Assembly (NCBI GenBank): GCA_021018815.1
Contig: JAITYX010000058.1
Span: 1,939,001-2,003,000 of the forward strand
Direction: 5' to 3'
DNA length: 64,000 nucleotides
From: Talinum fruticosum
Taxonomy: Eukaryota > Streptophyta > Magnoliopsida > Caryophyllales > Talinaceae
Below the pieces are notes generated by a model. It was not told the DNA's origin, did not search any database, and was given only the letters and a program-made list of their open reading frames with translations. Below, piece after piece: positions 23,640 through 34,899 of this stretch. Each line of letters opens with the position of its first letter. Position 1 is the first letter of the stretch. The position numbers and the translations under genes are program-made.

Positions 23640-25448
23640 ACCCTTCTCACTTCCTCTAACGAACCCAAGTAACATTCCTTACTCGTGGTCCTTTTATGAG
23701 GAAGAAGGTGTTTCGAACCCAAATTTGAATAACTTTGGGTTTTGTCTCGATTCTCGAGTCTTCCTCTCGGAGAACCGAGTCCGTGTCTCTTTCTTTTGAA
23801 AACCTTTCCTTTTGAAACAGGAGAAAATGGTTTCTTTTTGTAAACAGCTTCCGGGCTTAGTCCTCCCTTCGTTTTTGTGAATGGGACCATGCTCAGCTTT
23901 CCCGAACTTCACAGATCCGGAATCTTTTTAAACAGTTCCGAGTAGGAATTGGATTCCTCCTCTTTGTTGAAACCAAGACCTTCTTTTCGAAGGAGACACA
24001 TTGTGATCCTAAGAGCATGTCAAGGTTTTTCCGTCCTTGAGTAAACTTTAAAACCAGATCTTGAGACTCAATGAGCTTCCGCTTAAGTTGCTCATTTTCT
24101 TTCCCGAGTAACTCAAACTCGGCCTCATTATATTGAGCACTAGTCTTGAGTTCTCCGAGTGTGAGTCTCGGCTTTTCCAATTCATTTTTCAAAGATTTGC
24201 TCTCGAAGAAATTGATTCAAGTTGTTCTTTGAATTGAGAAGAATCGAATTGGACTTTTCTTCCAAAGTAAAAATGTACTTAGCTAAATTGACTTTGGAGA
24301 ATTTGAGGAAATAATCAATTACCTCTTGAGGATTAGTTTCCTCATTGTCTCGAGTCTCGAGTCTAACTCTCTTTCGACTTCCGAGTCGAGATTGCCATCG
24401 GACACTTTGAGTCGTCCGAGTCCTCGTCATCTTCCGATGAGTCCTCATCGCTTCATGTTGCCATCATGGCCTTCTTCTTCTTTCTGTCCCTTTTTCTTTT
24501 CGGACAATCTTTGACTATGTGGTCTTTGCTGCCACACTCAAAACATCCAGAATTCTTAGATAAAGATAACTTTGAGGGTGAAGAGTACTTACCTTTTCTC
24601 GTCCCTCTTGTCTTTCTTGTAGAATTCTTCCTTTGGCCTTTTATCCCATCTTTTGTGCTTCATTATTCTCTTGAAGCCTCTTGCAATGAGTGCCATGGGA
24701 TCGTCCTTTGAGTCGAAGAGCTCAGATTTGCTTCTTTGGATTCCGAGGCTTTTAGTGCTATGTTCCTTTTGGTACTGCCTTCAACATCCTCCTCTTCTAG
24801 ATGGATTTCGTGAGTGAGAAACTTTCCGATGAGCTCGTCCGGCTTTAAGAGTGAGAGGTTCCGAGCCTCCTCTATGGCAGTCACCTTGGGACCCCATCTT
24901 ATCTTGGGTAGACTTCGAGTATCTTTCTGCACATTTCCTCGTGAGAAATCTACTTACCTAGTGATTTGAGATTGTTGGTAATCTCAAGAAATTGAATGAA
25001 CATCTCGAGTGATGTTTTCTTCGGCTCCATCTTAAATAGCTCGTATTTATGAAGATACTCGGATGATCTTTGGTTGTCCGACCTGGCTAGTCCTTTCGTA
25101 AGTGTTGACAAGTGTGTCCCACACTTCTTTTGCTAAGTCGCAGGCAAACACCCGATTGTATTCTTCTAAGTCGATGGCGCACATCGGAATGTTCATTGCC
25201 TTGAAGTTCTTCCTAAACTTCTCGCTTCGCCAGAGTAAATTCCGCCTTTGTCTTGGGAATGATTCTGAATTCCTCTCGTCTTCATTGGAATGTAGTTTCC
25301 TTGTCGTATGATTTCCCATACATCTTCATCATGATCCATGAGGAAACATTCCATAAGTTTCTTCCAAGTGCCCGAAGTTTGATCCTTTGAATTTTGGTGG
25401 TCTGCTGGAAGATCTTCCTTCGTCGAACTCTCCGTTGTTCCGAGCCAT
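23640..25448 (-). pseudogene. gag of D (UBN2 domain, zinc knuckle, coiled coil)
   Basis: The minus-strand start is placed at the ATG at 25446-25448, 60 bases inside the LTR, which reads MARNNGEF. The UBN2 capsid-like domain lies at about 25320-24790 (including WGPKVTAIEEARNLS). The CCHC knuckle CFECGSKDHIVKDC lies at about 24500-24555. It is followed by a charged predicted coiled coil (24192-23990) containing ELLGKENEQLKRKLIESQDL. Gag would form the virus-like particle and bind the RNA. There are frameshifts at about 25350, 25050, 24660 and 24190. Confidence 0.8.
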
Positions 25449-25494
25449 TTGATCTTTAGACCTTTGGATGGTTAGATCCTTTCTGAAAGGCTAG

Positions 25495-25505
25495 GCTCGA
25501 TACCA
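25495..25505 (-). other. primer binding site of D (initiator tRNA-Met type)
   Basis: The minus strand reads TGGTATCGAGC two bases after the LTR end. The usual plant site is TGGTATCAGAGC, so one A is missing next to a CGAG word. The same site in C is 36946-36956. Confidence 0.85.
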
Positions 25506-25507
25506 AT

Positions 25508-27091
25508 TGAAGGTTTGCTCGGGAGAGTCCGAGTCACCCTAGAGAGGGGTGAATAGGGTGATGGAGGATTTTCTTAGAAATTCAAACTCCTTTTGCCAAA
25601 TACGATACGTGAGTTAGTTCTGAGTCAAAACAGCAGTCGAAAAGTATGGACTCGAAGTGCTGCTTAGAGTAAAGTGGCAAATTAAACAAAAGCTTTGAGA
25701 TGGTCCGAGTCTAGAATGAACTCGGAAAATAAACACTTAGAGATTATGTGGAAACCCTCCCGGGACAGAAAACCACGGACCGTGCTAATCCAAGCACCAC
25801 GTCAAATCCACTATTTTGAGTCCACAAAATACCGTGAACCGACTAAACCTGAGTTGCTCCCTTAGACAACTCTTTACAAGTTTTCTTAGACTCGGAAATT
25901 CCCTTATCTCGATCTAGTACTTCCTAGCTGAGATAACCCTTACAGCTAGGGACAACTAAGCTGAGTTAACCCTTACAGCTTAGTCAAGGGACCTTACAGA
26001 GAGCGTAAGAAAGTGTTTGTAACTAAGTACAAGACCTTACAACTCGAAAGTAATGAGTTACAGAGTAGGAGCTGCAAGTAGAAGATTGAGAATGAATACA
26101 AAGACTTCGCTCAAGTATGTGTATTAACAATAAGTTCGACAATCTTCAAGTCTTGTGAGGTGGCTTCTATTTATAAATGACCAGGCAGAGTAGCCATTAT
26201 CTTTATCTCGCTGACCGAAAGTTCTTTGTGACCGTTGATGAAGCTTTCCGAGTCACTCGGAAAGTATCCATTGTAATGTGAACGTTGGACAACGGTTTAA
26301 ACTCTCTTGGAAGTCCCAAAACCATCGACGGTGTCTTGAAAGATAAGGTGGAAACCACCGTTAAGCTTAGCGTTCCAGTTTTCCAGATTCGGAAACAGAT
26401 AGCCCCGACACAATCTTCTCGGGACTCGGAGCAGAGAAGGTGAAAAGCCATGTCTGCTGGTGATTTGACATTTTGAAGCCAGGTTACTTTTGTACTTTGA
26501 AAAGTATATCCTCGTTTGAATAACCTACAAAAGTAAATCAATTTTGGTCCTCAAAGTATAAAATACTTTGGTCCAAGATTAGACATAAATAATAAAATAA
26601 TTTTGATAATTAAACAACTAATTATCTGAGTTAGAAACGAGATGGAATTTTCTAAGTCTAAAAACCATGTAGCTCAAAATTCTATCCGACTTAGTCTAAG
26701 AGAGGAATGAAGTTATATGACGAATATCGAGTGAAATGACTTGATATAGACTAAGCATGAAATAGACTAAAATCACTAACTCCAATAGAATAGGACATAT
26801 ATCATGAAGTCAGTCCCGAGCGGAAAGCTAGTCTAATCAGCATGCGATAAATCGAGTGATGAGGGACTCGGAACCGAGTGAGATAAGCATATCGGTTTTC
26901 GAGTCACTCAAGGATAAGCAAGAAATACATGAAGTAAAAGCTATATCACTTAGAGAAGATACCATATAGCTTAGAAAAGTTTCTAAGATGTAGAGAATGC
27001 CTTAGAATCAAAACTCTATAAGTACGAGATTGTTATACCTAATTCCTTTAATATGACTCGAAAGGTATTGAGCAGATGTCTCGAGTCTTCA
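25508..27091 (-). repeat. 5' LTR of element D
   Basis: The 1584-base LTR runs from TGAAGGTTTG at 25508 to GTCTTCA at 27091 and is bounded by the PBS and the CTGGT duplication. The minus-strand TATA box is at 26167-26175; the perfect palindrome CCGAGTCACTCGG is at 26248-26260, with CCGTTG/CAACGG boxes nearby. Confidence 0.9.
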
Positions 27092-27096
27092 CTGGT
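27092..27096. other. target site duplication of element D, right copy
   Basis: CTGGT, identical to 18389-18393. Confidence 0.9.
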
Positions 27097-28381
27097 CCTT
27101 CTTCTTCCTTCTCCCATTCTTCCTTCTCCTTAGAGGGGCTGCCTTAGTCGTAGTCTCTTCTTCTTCTTCTTCTTCTTCCGCCCCTCCGAAACGGGATTTG
27201 GCGGGGCTCGAGGACTCCTCGGATGTGTCCGAGCCGACCGGGTCCTGAACGGCCTTGGAGCGCCTTTCTTGGAGGAGCTCAATCAACTCCCTCTGCTCCT
27301 TGACGAGTACCTTCATATCAAGAAGCACGTCTTGCTGCTCTTGGATTTGGGACTAAGCAGTTTTTGGTTGATGGTCATTGATAGAAGGACAGTCTTGAAT
27401 GACCGGAGCGTGTCCTTAAATTTGGTGGACACAGAGGAGATCTTGTCCATTATTGCAGTGGACACAAGTAGAAGAAAGGACATGAGAAACACCTGAAGTG
27501 GAGGCACCACTAGGTGGAGGAGGTAGAGAGAGAGGAGGTTGAGTTTGAGTATGAGGCGGAGAAGGTTGCCTCGGCTTCGAGTTATGGACCCGGACACCCG
27601 GTTGGGCCTCCTAGTATCCATACCAAAGAAGTTCTTTTCGCCAATGACTATGGCAGCATCGAAACTACATTAGGATCCGAGGGAGGGGAACTTTGAATTG
27701 CTTAAATATAAAGGTGATAAGAGCCCCAAAAGGAAGAGGGGTAGATTTCTTAGTCTAAGCCGGCACAGCGCCCATCCGCTCGATAATAGCTTGAAAGAGG
27801 CCTACTTTGTACCCCTCGAGGATGTCAAAGAGAGCTTTGAGATGCTTAGAGTTTGGGTTCTCTTTGCTCGAATGCTTGAGAGAAGAAGCTTCTTATCTGC
27901 AGAAAACACGAAGGCGGACTTCTAACTTCATCCGAGTCATCGAGAAGTTTTGCGTGACTCGAGGATTTCTTTTGTGTATTTACGAAAGAATTCATCAACA
28001 ACCTCATTGAAAGGTATAGGGTTGCTATTGAGGAAAAGAGAAGAGACTTTGAATAAACGGTGGAGGAGAGAGACGTTGATACGAACGAGCAACATCTTGA
28101 ACTCTAGAGGTGAGGATACTCTAAGAGTTATAAAGGTTTGAGTAAAACTCGAAACGAGGTTCGGGTAGATGAACTCGCTGAAACAGAAGAAATTGTAAAC
28201 CCCTGTGGTTTTGATATTATTCAACCTCAAAAACTTGGTGGTTGGGAAGAATTTGTCATCCAACGTTAGGTGTTGGGTGACGACGATTTTAGAGGGGTTG
28301 GAAGGACCCTCTTAGCTTTTAGTACGGGGTTTCTTAGTTGCGAGAACCAAGAAAGTCCGGGTGAAAGCCTCATTTCAGCAT
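27097..28381 (-). pseudogene. aORF of element C, N-terminal and coiled-coil part
   Basis: The minus-strand start is at the ATG at 28379-28381, aligned with the start in E (40310). The conserved domain (28263-27700) includes LDDKFFPTTKFLRLNNIKTTGVYNF, a F.YP.LV...FY segment, a V..NVSLLHRLFKVSSLFLN segment and NPIPFNEVVDEFF. After a Pro-rich linker comes a coiled coil (about 27400-27240) with KVLVKEQRELIELLQERRSK, then an acidic stretch (27170-27140, Glu run) and a basic tail (RRRKNGRRKKK). D interrupts it at 27096. The domain resembles the 'putative plant transposon protein' family. There is no signal peptide or membrane segment. Several frameshifts are present. Confidence 0.65.
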
Positions 28382-28652
28382 ATTTGGATGTGGACAAGAG
28401 AGAAGATGAACATTGAGAGAGAGAGAGAAAAGATAGCTCAAAGAGAGCGATAGAGCTGAGAAAGTAGAGAGAAAAAAGAAAATGAAAAAGTAGAGAGAGA
28501 GCTCTTAGAACTTTCTATGCTTACTTGAGATAATTTTTGAGTTGCTTGAGAGAGAAGATTTGCTCTTCAAAAACAGTGAACTTGCTCGTGAGGTTGTATG
28601 CGAGAGTGAGAGCGAGTAGAGAGTAAAGTAGCGAAATGAATGAAAAAAGGTG

Positions 28653-28661
28653 CTATTTATA
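28653..28661 (-). promoter_or_regulatory. TATA box upstream of the aORF in C
   Basis: The minus strand reads TATAAATAG followed by CACC, about 270 bases before the aORF start and followed by a CT-rich leader (28440-28400). Upstream on the minus strand (about 28785-28735) are two boxes, TAGCCGTTGG and TAACCGTTGG, about 32 bases apart. The same layout is present in E, F and G. Confidence 0.6.
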
Positions 28662-29067
28662 GAGAAAGAATTGTCCTTTAGTATTCATTCTGACCCAACT
28701 CTCCAATAGTCGCCTCGGACTCGGTGTGGCCGTTCCGCTCTCCAACGGTTAGAATTCCAGTGTTTGTCCGCCAACGGCTAGTTTTCCGATCGATAAGCGC
28801 GAGAGAGAGAGAGAGAAAAGAGAGATTTTAAAATAAATTTCTGAAATTCTCCCATAATCTAGAGATGACTTCGAAGTTTGATGTCCATTTTTCTCAAAAG
28901 CTGAGTTTGACTTAGTAAGTTTTCCGAGTGACTCGAAACCGTAGGCAAGCGATAACTCATAGCTCGAGTATCACTGGGTCAACTAAACTAATTGTTATTA
29001 AAGCATAGAAAAGAAAACATTTAACACATAATCATGCAAATCAATCTTCACTTAGAAAAGCACATAA

Positions 29068-30211
29068 TCATGCATTAATCATGCCAAGTTCATTCCTAAT
29101 AAAGAAAAACCGATCCTCACTGTGTGGCTTAGTAAAGATATCAGCTAATTTACGTTTGGTAGGAACGAATTTAAGTTTAATATCACCTTTCTCAAAATAG
29201 TCTCTTAGAAAATGATACCTAACCTCAATATGCTTTGTCTTTGAGTGCTTGAACTGGATTCTTAGTGATGGTGATTGCACTTTGATTGTCACACTTGATT
29301 GGAATCGATTTGAATGTAAGTCTAAGATCTCTCAAGTGTTGCTTGATCCATAAAATCTGAGCACAGCATGCTCCAGCTACAATGTACACAGCTTCAGCAG
29401 TTGATAGAGCTACTGAGTTTTGCTTCTTTGAGTGTCGGGATATAAGGGATTGACCCGAAACCGGCGAGGCTCTCGAGGTGCTCTTTCTATCAACTTTGTA
29501 TCCAACATATCAGCATCCGAGTATCCAGTGAGAGTTAGTTCTGAGTCTCTTGAATACCATAGACCTAGATTCCGAGTCCCTACAAGATATTTAAAAATTC
29601 TCTTCACTGCAGTGAGATGTGATTCCTTTGGATTAGCTTGAAATCTTGCACACGGACATACACTAAACATTATGTCTAGTCTACTGGAAGTAAGATACAG
29701 CAGAGATCCAATCATACCTGGATAGAGTTTCGATTTTCCGCTTTACCTTTTTCATCCGAGTTCAGTTTAATGCTACTGCGCGATAGGCGGTGCTACATGT
29801 TTTGCATCTTGAAGTTATACTTCTTCGATAGCTCCTTGGTATACTTTGATTTATGAACATAGATGCCATCTTTATCTTGCTTGATTTGTAGACCAAGGAA
29901 GAAATTGAGTTCTCCCACCATGCTCATTTGAAATTCCTGTCTCATTAACTCGGAAAAATCTCGACACGGAATTTCATTAGTAGCTCCAAATATTATGTCA
30001 TCAACATATATCCGAGTGATAAGGAAATCTTTCCCCTTAGTTTTTATAAAGAGTGTCTTGTTGATCCGACCTCTTCTAAAATCATTTTGAACCAATAAAT
30101 TGCTCGAGTCTTTCATACCAAGCTCCGGGAGCTTGTTTAAGACTATAAAGAGCTTTCTGAAGTTTCAAAACATGGTTTGGAAAATCTGAGTTTTCAAATC
30201 CAGGGGCTGCT
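29068..30211 (-). pseudogene. pol of C, 3' part (RT C-terminal half and RNase H)
   Basis: On the minus strand the RT catalytic IYVDDIIFGATNE lies at about 30025-29985, with LNFFLGLQIKQDKDG following (about 29920-29880). The RNase H segment at 29292-29068 ends LADIFTKP..EDRF.FIRNELGM. The frame breaks near 29790 and 29300. The 5' half of RT lies beyond T2, at 33126-33311; the coding sequence is split after the QPPGFE-equivalent position. Confidence 0.8.
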
Positions 30212-31077
30212 TGTAAGACCCCGAAATTTCAGGTGTTTGCTTGCTAGTAAATTAAATTATTAAAAGTTAAGTGAAAATTCGAAATTATTAAATTAAGTGA
30301 ATTATTAATTTTTCCGAGTCGGAATTAGAAGTCGAGAACCAAAACCGAGCATGGGTTAGCTTAATTGGGCTTATTAAAGTTGAAGTTGGGCCCAATTAAA
30401 AGAAAAAGAAAGGAAAATGGAAAAGGGATGGCTGGCATTAAGGAGGAGCTAGCAAGGGATTAAGCAAAGAGAGAGAGGGGGTCCAATTGGAATTAAGCAG
30501 CAAGCCCAATTGTGTGTAATTAGGAGAAGAGGAGAGGGACGGGGGGCTGAGACATTAGAAGGGAAAGAAGCGAAGTAGAAGTAGGGAAAGGAAAAGAACG
30601 GGAAAGCGAGCAAGGGAAACAAGAGGGGGATCGGCCAAGGCGGAACGAGCAAGAAAGGGAGAGAGCGCGAGAGCCCGTGGCCCGTGGCCGCCTGAATGGC
30701 GAGGACGCCGCCGCCGGTGAGCGAAGGGAGAGCGAGAGCTCGGGAGGCCGAGCAGAGCGGAAGAAGAAAGGGGAACGAAAGAACGCGAAGCGGAGGAAAG
30801 CGAGCGGAGGACGAGAGCCGAGTGCCGAGACAGAGATTAAGAGGAGCACGGCGTGTCCGCACGGCCGGCGAGCGCAAAGAGGGAGCCGGCGAGACCGAAC
30901 AGAACCGGGGCCAGGGGTTTGAGAACCCGAAAACAACAGAGCAGAGGGAGACAGCGAGAGTTTGAGCAAGGTGGAAGAAGGGGAGCCGAGAGGAAGAAAG
31001 GGAAGGAGGAAACAGAAATTAAAACCCAATTCGAAACCCTTCCAAAACTGAATTCTTAGAACCTCTAAGAATCTAAG

Positions 31078-31083
31078 GTGAGT
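31078..31083 (+). other. splice-donor-like site in T2
   Basis: CTAAG/GTGAGT is an almost perfect plant donor, located where the GC-rich tract stops and the AT-rich interval begins. Equivalent GT sites exist in T1 (15528), T3 (59017), T4 (62917), T5 (about 45455) and T6 (9883). Confidence 0.5.
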
Positions 31084-32016
31084 GATCTGAATTCATCCTC
31101 CAAAATAAAATGAATTAGGTGGATTGAATATGAATTCAAAGCATGAAATTGGAAACCCTAGGTTTAATTGAAGAAGTTGAAGGCCTAAATTCACTAAACT
31201 AGCAACTCATGAATTAAAGAGCATGTTGTGATTATGTGATGCCTAGTTCTGAATTTGTGATGTTTAAGCATTATTGAGCATGATTATTGAGAATTGGATG
31301 AGAATAGCTTGAATAGGTTTAGTGAGAAAAATCAGAAAATTGAGTTAATCATTTAGTGCAGATTTTTCGATGAATAAAGCCTGCTGTCTGCATTATTGTG
31401 CTGTCATGTGTAGCCCAAAATTCCTGTAATTTTTACTGCAGCTTCCTGATGATTTATGAGAATTTCATGTAAAATTTCGTATGCATTGGATGAGTAGATT
31501 GGGAGATATGCAATTTTAAGCGAAAATGTCATGTTTTAAGCAAAATCGCATCTAAATGAGTAACTGAATTAAGAATTGAGAATTAAGAAGTTATGTGGCT
31601 AGATTAAAAGATATATGTCGATTAAGGGAAGTTATAGAACCATAAACCACTTATACGCGATAATACGCGATCATGAAAGCGATGAGTTCATTGATTAGGA
31701 ATCCTAGTTGGCATGTTCATGTGATTATGTGTTTATCCTGAATTACATCGATGATAAATGACATAAGCATGCGTATGTGAAATGAATTGATTGTGCTTGA
31801 GTTGAAACTTGCTTATGTGAATTGCTTGTATTGAAGAAGTTACGCATGAACGTGCTAAGCATGAATTATATGAATTAAGTATTTCTTATGTATAAGTAAT
31901 AAGAAGATAAGAAATATAAAGAACTAAAGAAGGGAGAAAGGATTGTGTTATTGATCTAAGACCCCACGAATTAAAGAACCCTCTGAAGCTATGGCCATAG
32001 AAGTGTCTGTCAACCC

Positions 32017-32162
32017 GAAGCCACGAATTATTTTGCTTCTACGAATTATTGACATTATGCGTCCTTCGGGGAAGGGAGGCTGCCTCGAGGCCATGAATTA
32101 TTTTGCCTCGAGGCCATGAATTATTCACCTCCGTGAACCGAGCCCACGAATTATTTTGGCTC
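32017..32162 (+). repeat. array of four small hairpins with constant loop in T2
   Basis: Four units have a nearly constant loop (CAYGAATTATTTT) but different, self-complementary arms: GAAGC/GCTTC (32017-32039), CTCGAGGC/GCCTCGAG (32084-32112), GAGG/CCTC (32110-32131) and GAGCC/GGCTC (32140-32162). The perfect palindrome CTATGGCCATAG lies just before (about 31989-32000). T5 and T3 carry analogous arrays with other loop words. Confidence 0.75.
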
Positions 32163-33125
32163 TAAGAACTGGGTCTCTAGAGCAGTGCATAAATCTTCTT
32201 TCCATTCGAAACTAAGAAGACTTAAAAGAATTATGATATGAAGAATCGAATGATCATGCATGATGAACAAGAAAGAACCAATGATTTATGAAGTGCATGA
32301 TTGAACTCAAGAAAAAGAATAAGAAGAAGAACGAATCCTGTTTTCATCGAAATGAATGCCATAAGAACTAAGATGTGATTTACGTGACGAATGATTTGCA
32401 TGAGGAATGATTATATGATGTACTTACGTAGAAAGACGAATGATGCATGTTTAATTGAATTCATGAATAAGTGATGTCATTATGATTCTCGGCAAGTTGG
32501 TAAGTTTAGAATCTTGCATGTCCGAAGCATGTATGATCCGAATCGCATGTTATGAATGAATTGAGAACTTACGTGTTTGTTAATGAATTAATGTGCAAAG
32601 TGAAACTCGGGGTTGGGTTTGGATTATTCACTGGGCTAGTGAGCTCATGATATCACCAACATTTCAGGTACGAAGTTAAGACCGGCAGGAGTTGCCTTTG
32701 GCTTTTGGAAATAGCGGACGAATAGGAGATGCCGGACTTCATCGCTTGTTTTTCGTCTTTTGTTTGTAAAGATGTTGTAAAGACTGTTGTATGTGAACTT
32801 AAGTTTTGATTATGAATGTAAAATCCCTATGTGAATACTCCGAGCGTGTGGCTCGTTGAGTTTTGTTGTGTTTCTCCGAGCGTGTGGCTCGTTGAGTTTA
32901 AGATTGTATTTCGTGCGGGGTTAGGGCTTTAAGCCTATGGGTTTAGCCAGTTTATAGAGGAAACTCTGCCGAAATTTCCGGAAAAACCTTTGAAAACCTA
33001 GAATTACGCTTCCGTCAATCCAAGAAAGGGTTATTAACCCCAAGTTGAGATCTTAAGCGGTCTTAGGGGTTCCTCCCGGGAACCCCGGCATGTAATACTC
33101 CTAGGGTGGGTCTAGGGGTGTTACA

Positions 33126-34740
33126 TCTGCTCAACATAGATTTTCTCTTCGATAAAACCATTGAGAAAAGCACACTGAACATCCATTTGATATAACTTGA
33201 TATCCATGCTAGATGCAAATGCGAATAGAATTCTAATGGCTTCAATTCGGCAATAGGTGCAAAGGTTTCCCCACAATCAATCCCTTCTTCCTGATTGTAA
33301 CCTTGAGCCACAAGTCTAGCTTTGTTTCGACTACCAATCCACCTTCATCCAGTTTGTTCTTGAAAACCCACTTGGTTCCTATGACTGGGTGGTCGGAAGG
33401 TCGTTTGGTCGGATTCCAGACTTGGTTTCTTTCGAATTGATTGAGTTCCCCTTGCATGGCCTCTACCCATTTAGGTTCATTTAGGGCCTCTAGTGCATTT
33501 TTAGGTTCGAGTTAATGAAATGAATGCAGTGAATGCACATAAGTTCTGAAGAGAGCAATGAGTTTTTACCCCACTGTTGATATCGAGATAATATGTTTTC
33601 TAATGGATGACTAGAAGCATACTTGAATGCTCTACCTGTTCTCCGATTCACCGGATCTGTAGGCTGAATTGCTTGATCTTCGAAGCTTGTTCCGAGTGAA
33701 CTTGTTCATCAGATAGTCCTTCATCATTTTGAGTTGGTTCTTGAGTTGTCTCATTCTAAGTGACTTTGTTACGAGTGACTTTATTCTGAGCTGGTTGGGT
33801 TTCGTTCTTGTTAGGCTCATGTTCATCATGACCATCATTTTTGGCTGAGCTTTAGGTCCGAGAATGATGATTCACTTGGTTTTTCCTATTCAAGCTCATC
33901 AAACATAACGTGGATGCTTTCTTCCACTTTGTTAGTTCTCTTATTGAAAACGCGATAAGCTTTACTATGAGATGAATAACCCGGAAAAATACCTTCATCT
34001 GACCGAGCATCAAACTTGGTCAGGCGATCCTTACCATTGTTGTGAACAAAACACTTACATGCAAAGGGTTTGAAGTATGAAATATTGGGTTTCTTCCCTT
34101 TGTAGAGTTCGTACGGTTTTTCTTCGAGAATGGGTCCGATGAGGCATCTGTTCAAGGTGTAGTTGGCTGTGTTGATTGCCTTAGCCCAGAAATAGCAGGG
34201 TAGATTATGTTCAATCATCATTATCCTAGCTATTTCTTCAAGAGTTCTGTTCTTTCTCTCCACTACTCCATTCTGTTGACGAGTTTTTGGTGCTGAGAAG
34301 TTGTGGGAGATGCCATTCTTGTCACAAAACTCTGCAAATTCCGAGTAATCGAACTCCCTTCCATGGTCAGTTCGAATTCTTTGAATCCGAGTTCCGAGAC
34401 TCAACTTGGATTTTCCTACAGAGTTTGCTTGAACTCTTTGAATGCTTCATTTTTGTGCTTAAGAAAACACACCCAGGTAAATTGTGAGTAATCATCAACA
34501 ATAACAAGTACATATGATTTACCTCCAAGACTCTTAATAGGGATTTCTCCGCATAAGTCCATATGTAGCATTTCAAGCACCTTGGATGTGGAAACTGTCT
34601 TCGAGAGATTTGAAAGATGATCTGACTTGTTTACCTTTTGTGCAAGCTTCACGGATCTTATCTTTCTTAAAAGCACAATTGGGCAATCCTCTAACTAAAC
34701 CATGAGATGCCAATTTCTTAATAGTAAGCATGCTAACATG
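33126..34740 (-). pseudogene. pol of C, RT start and integrase
   Basis: The minus-strand integrase core occupies 34676-33886. It has VDDYSQFTWV (first catalytic Asp), RTDHGREFDYSEF (second Asp), then QQNGVVERKNRTLEE with the catalytic Glu, followed by KPFACKCFVHNN and SSHSKAYRVFNKRT of the C-terminus. This stretch keeps a single open frame for 172 codons, so the DDE triad is intact in C. The RT start [18 protein letters not shown] is at 33311-33250, and T2 interrupts RT at 33125. Linker lies between 33460 and 33880. Confidence 0.82.
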
Positions 34741-34899
34741 GCCTAATCTATGATGCCATGTCCATGAGTCATCAAGAAGTGATGCTTTTAAACAAAATAA
34801 ATTTTGACTTGAGTCGAAAGAGGAATAATGTGAGTATTATCTAATCTCTTACCTGAGAGCTTGATCTCCTTGGTAGTATCATCGAAATATAACAGTTGG

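Larger units (their letters stand above)
18394..27091 (-). mobile_element. Sirevirus-like element D, structurally complete, aORF lost
   Basis: This 8.7 kb copia element is bounded by two similar LTRs and a perfect CTGGT duplication. On the minus strand the internal order is PBS, gag with zinc knuckle, protease, integrase, RT, RNaseH, then almost immediately the PPT region. All domains are recognisable but broken by frameshifts. It is the only copy here in which pol runs straight into the PPT spacer: the additional ORF and its promoter present in C, E, F and G are missing. LTR similarity makes it one of the younger Sirevirus copies in the window. Confidence 0.9.
30212..33125 (+). mobile_element. 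T2: TGTAA...TTACA unit (probable solo LTR, Tekay-like)
   Basis: The 2914-base unit starts TGTAAGACCCCG and ends GGGGTGTTACA, inserted in the RT of C. The target bases ctgct flank both sides, with one extra or changed base on the right. In order it has an AT-rich start; a GA-rich, GC-rich tract (about 30440-31020); the splice-donor-like CTAAG/GTGAGT at 31077/31078; an AT-rich interval; a hairpin array (32017-32162); an acceptor-like AACATTTCAG near 32665; and a 3' part with the word GAGCGTGTGGCTCGTTGAG twice (about 32842 and 32878), also found inverted in T1 near 14170. No gag or pol is present. Confidence 0.65.

Noticed and set aside
30449..31059. Open frames on both strands in the GA-rich tract of T2
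   Set aside because: Same composition artefact; sequence not shared with T4 at the protein level.
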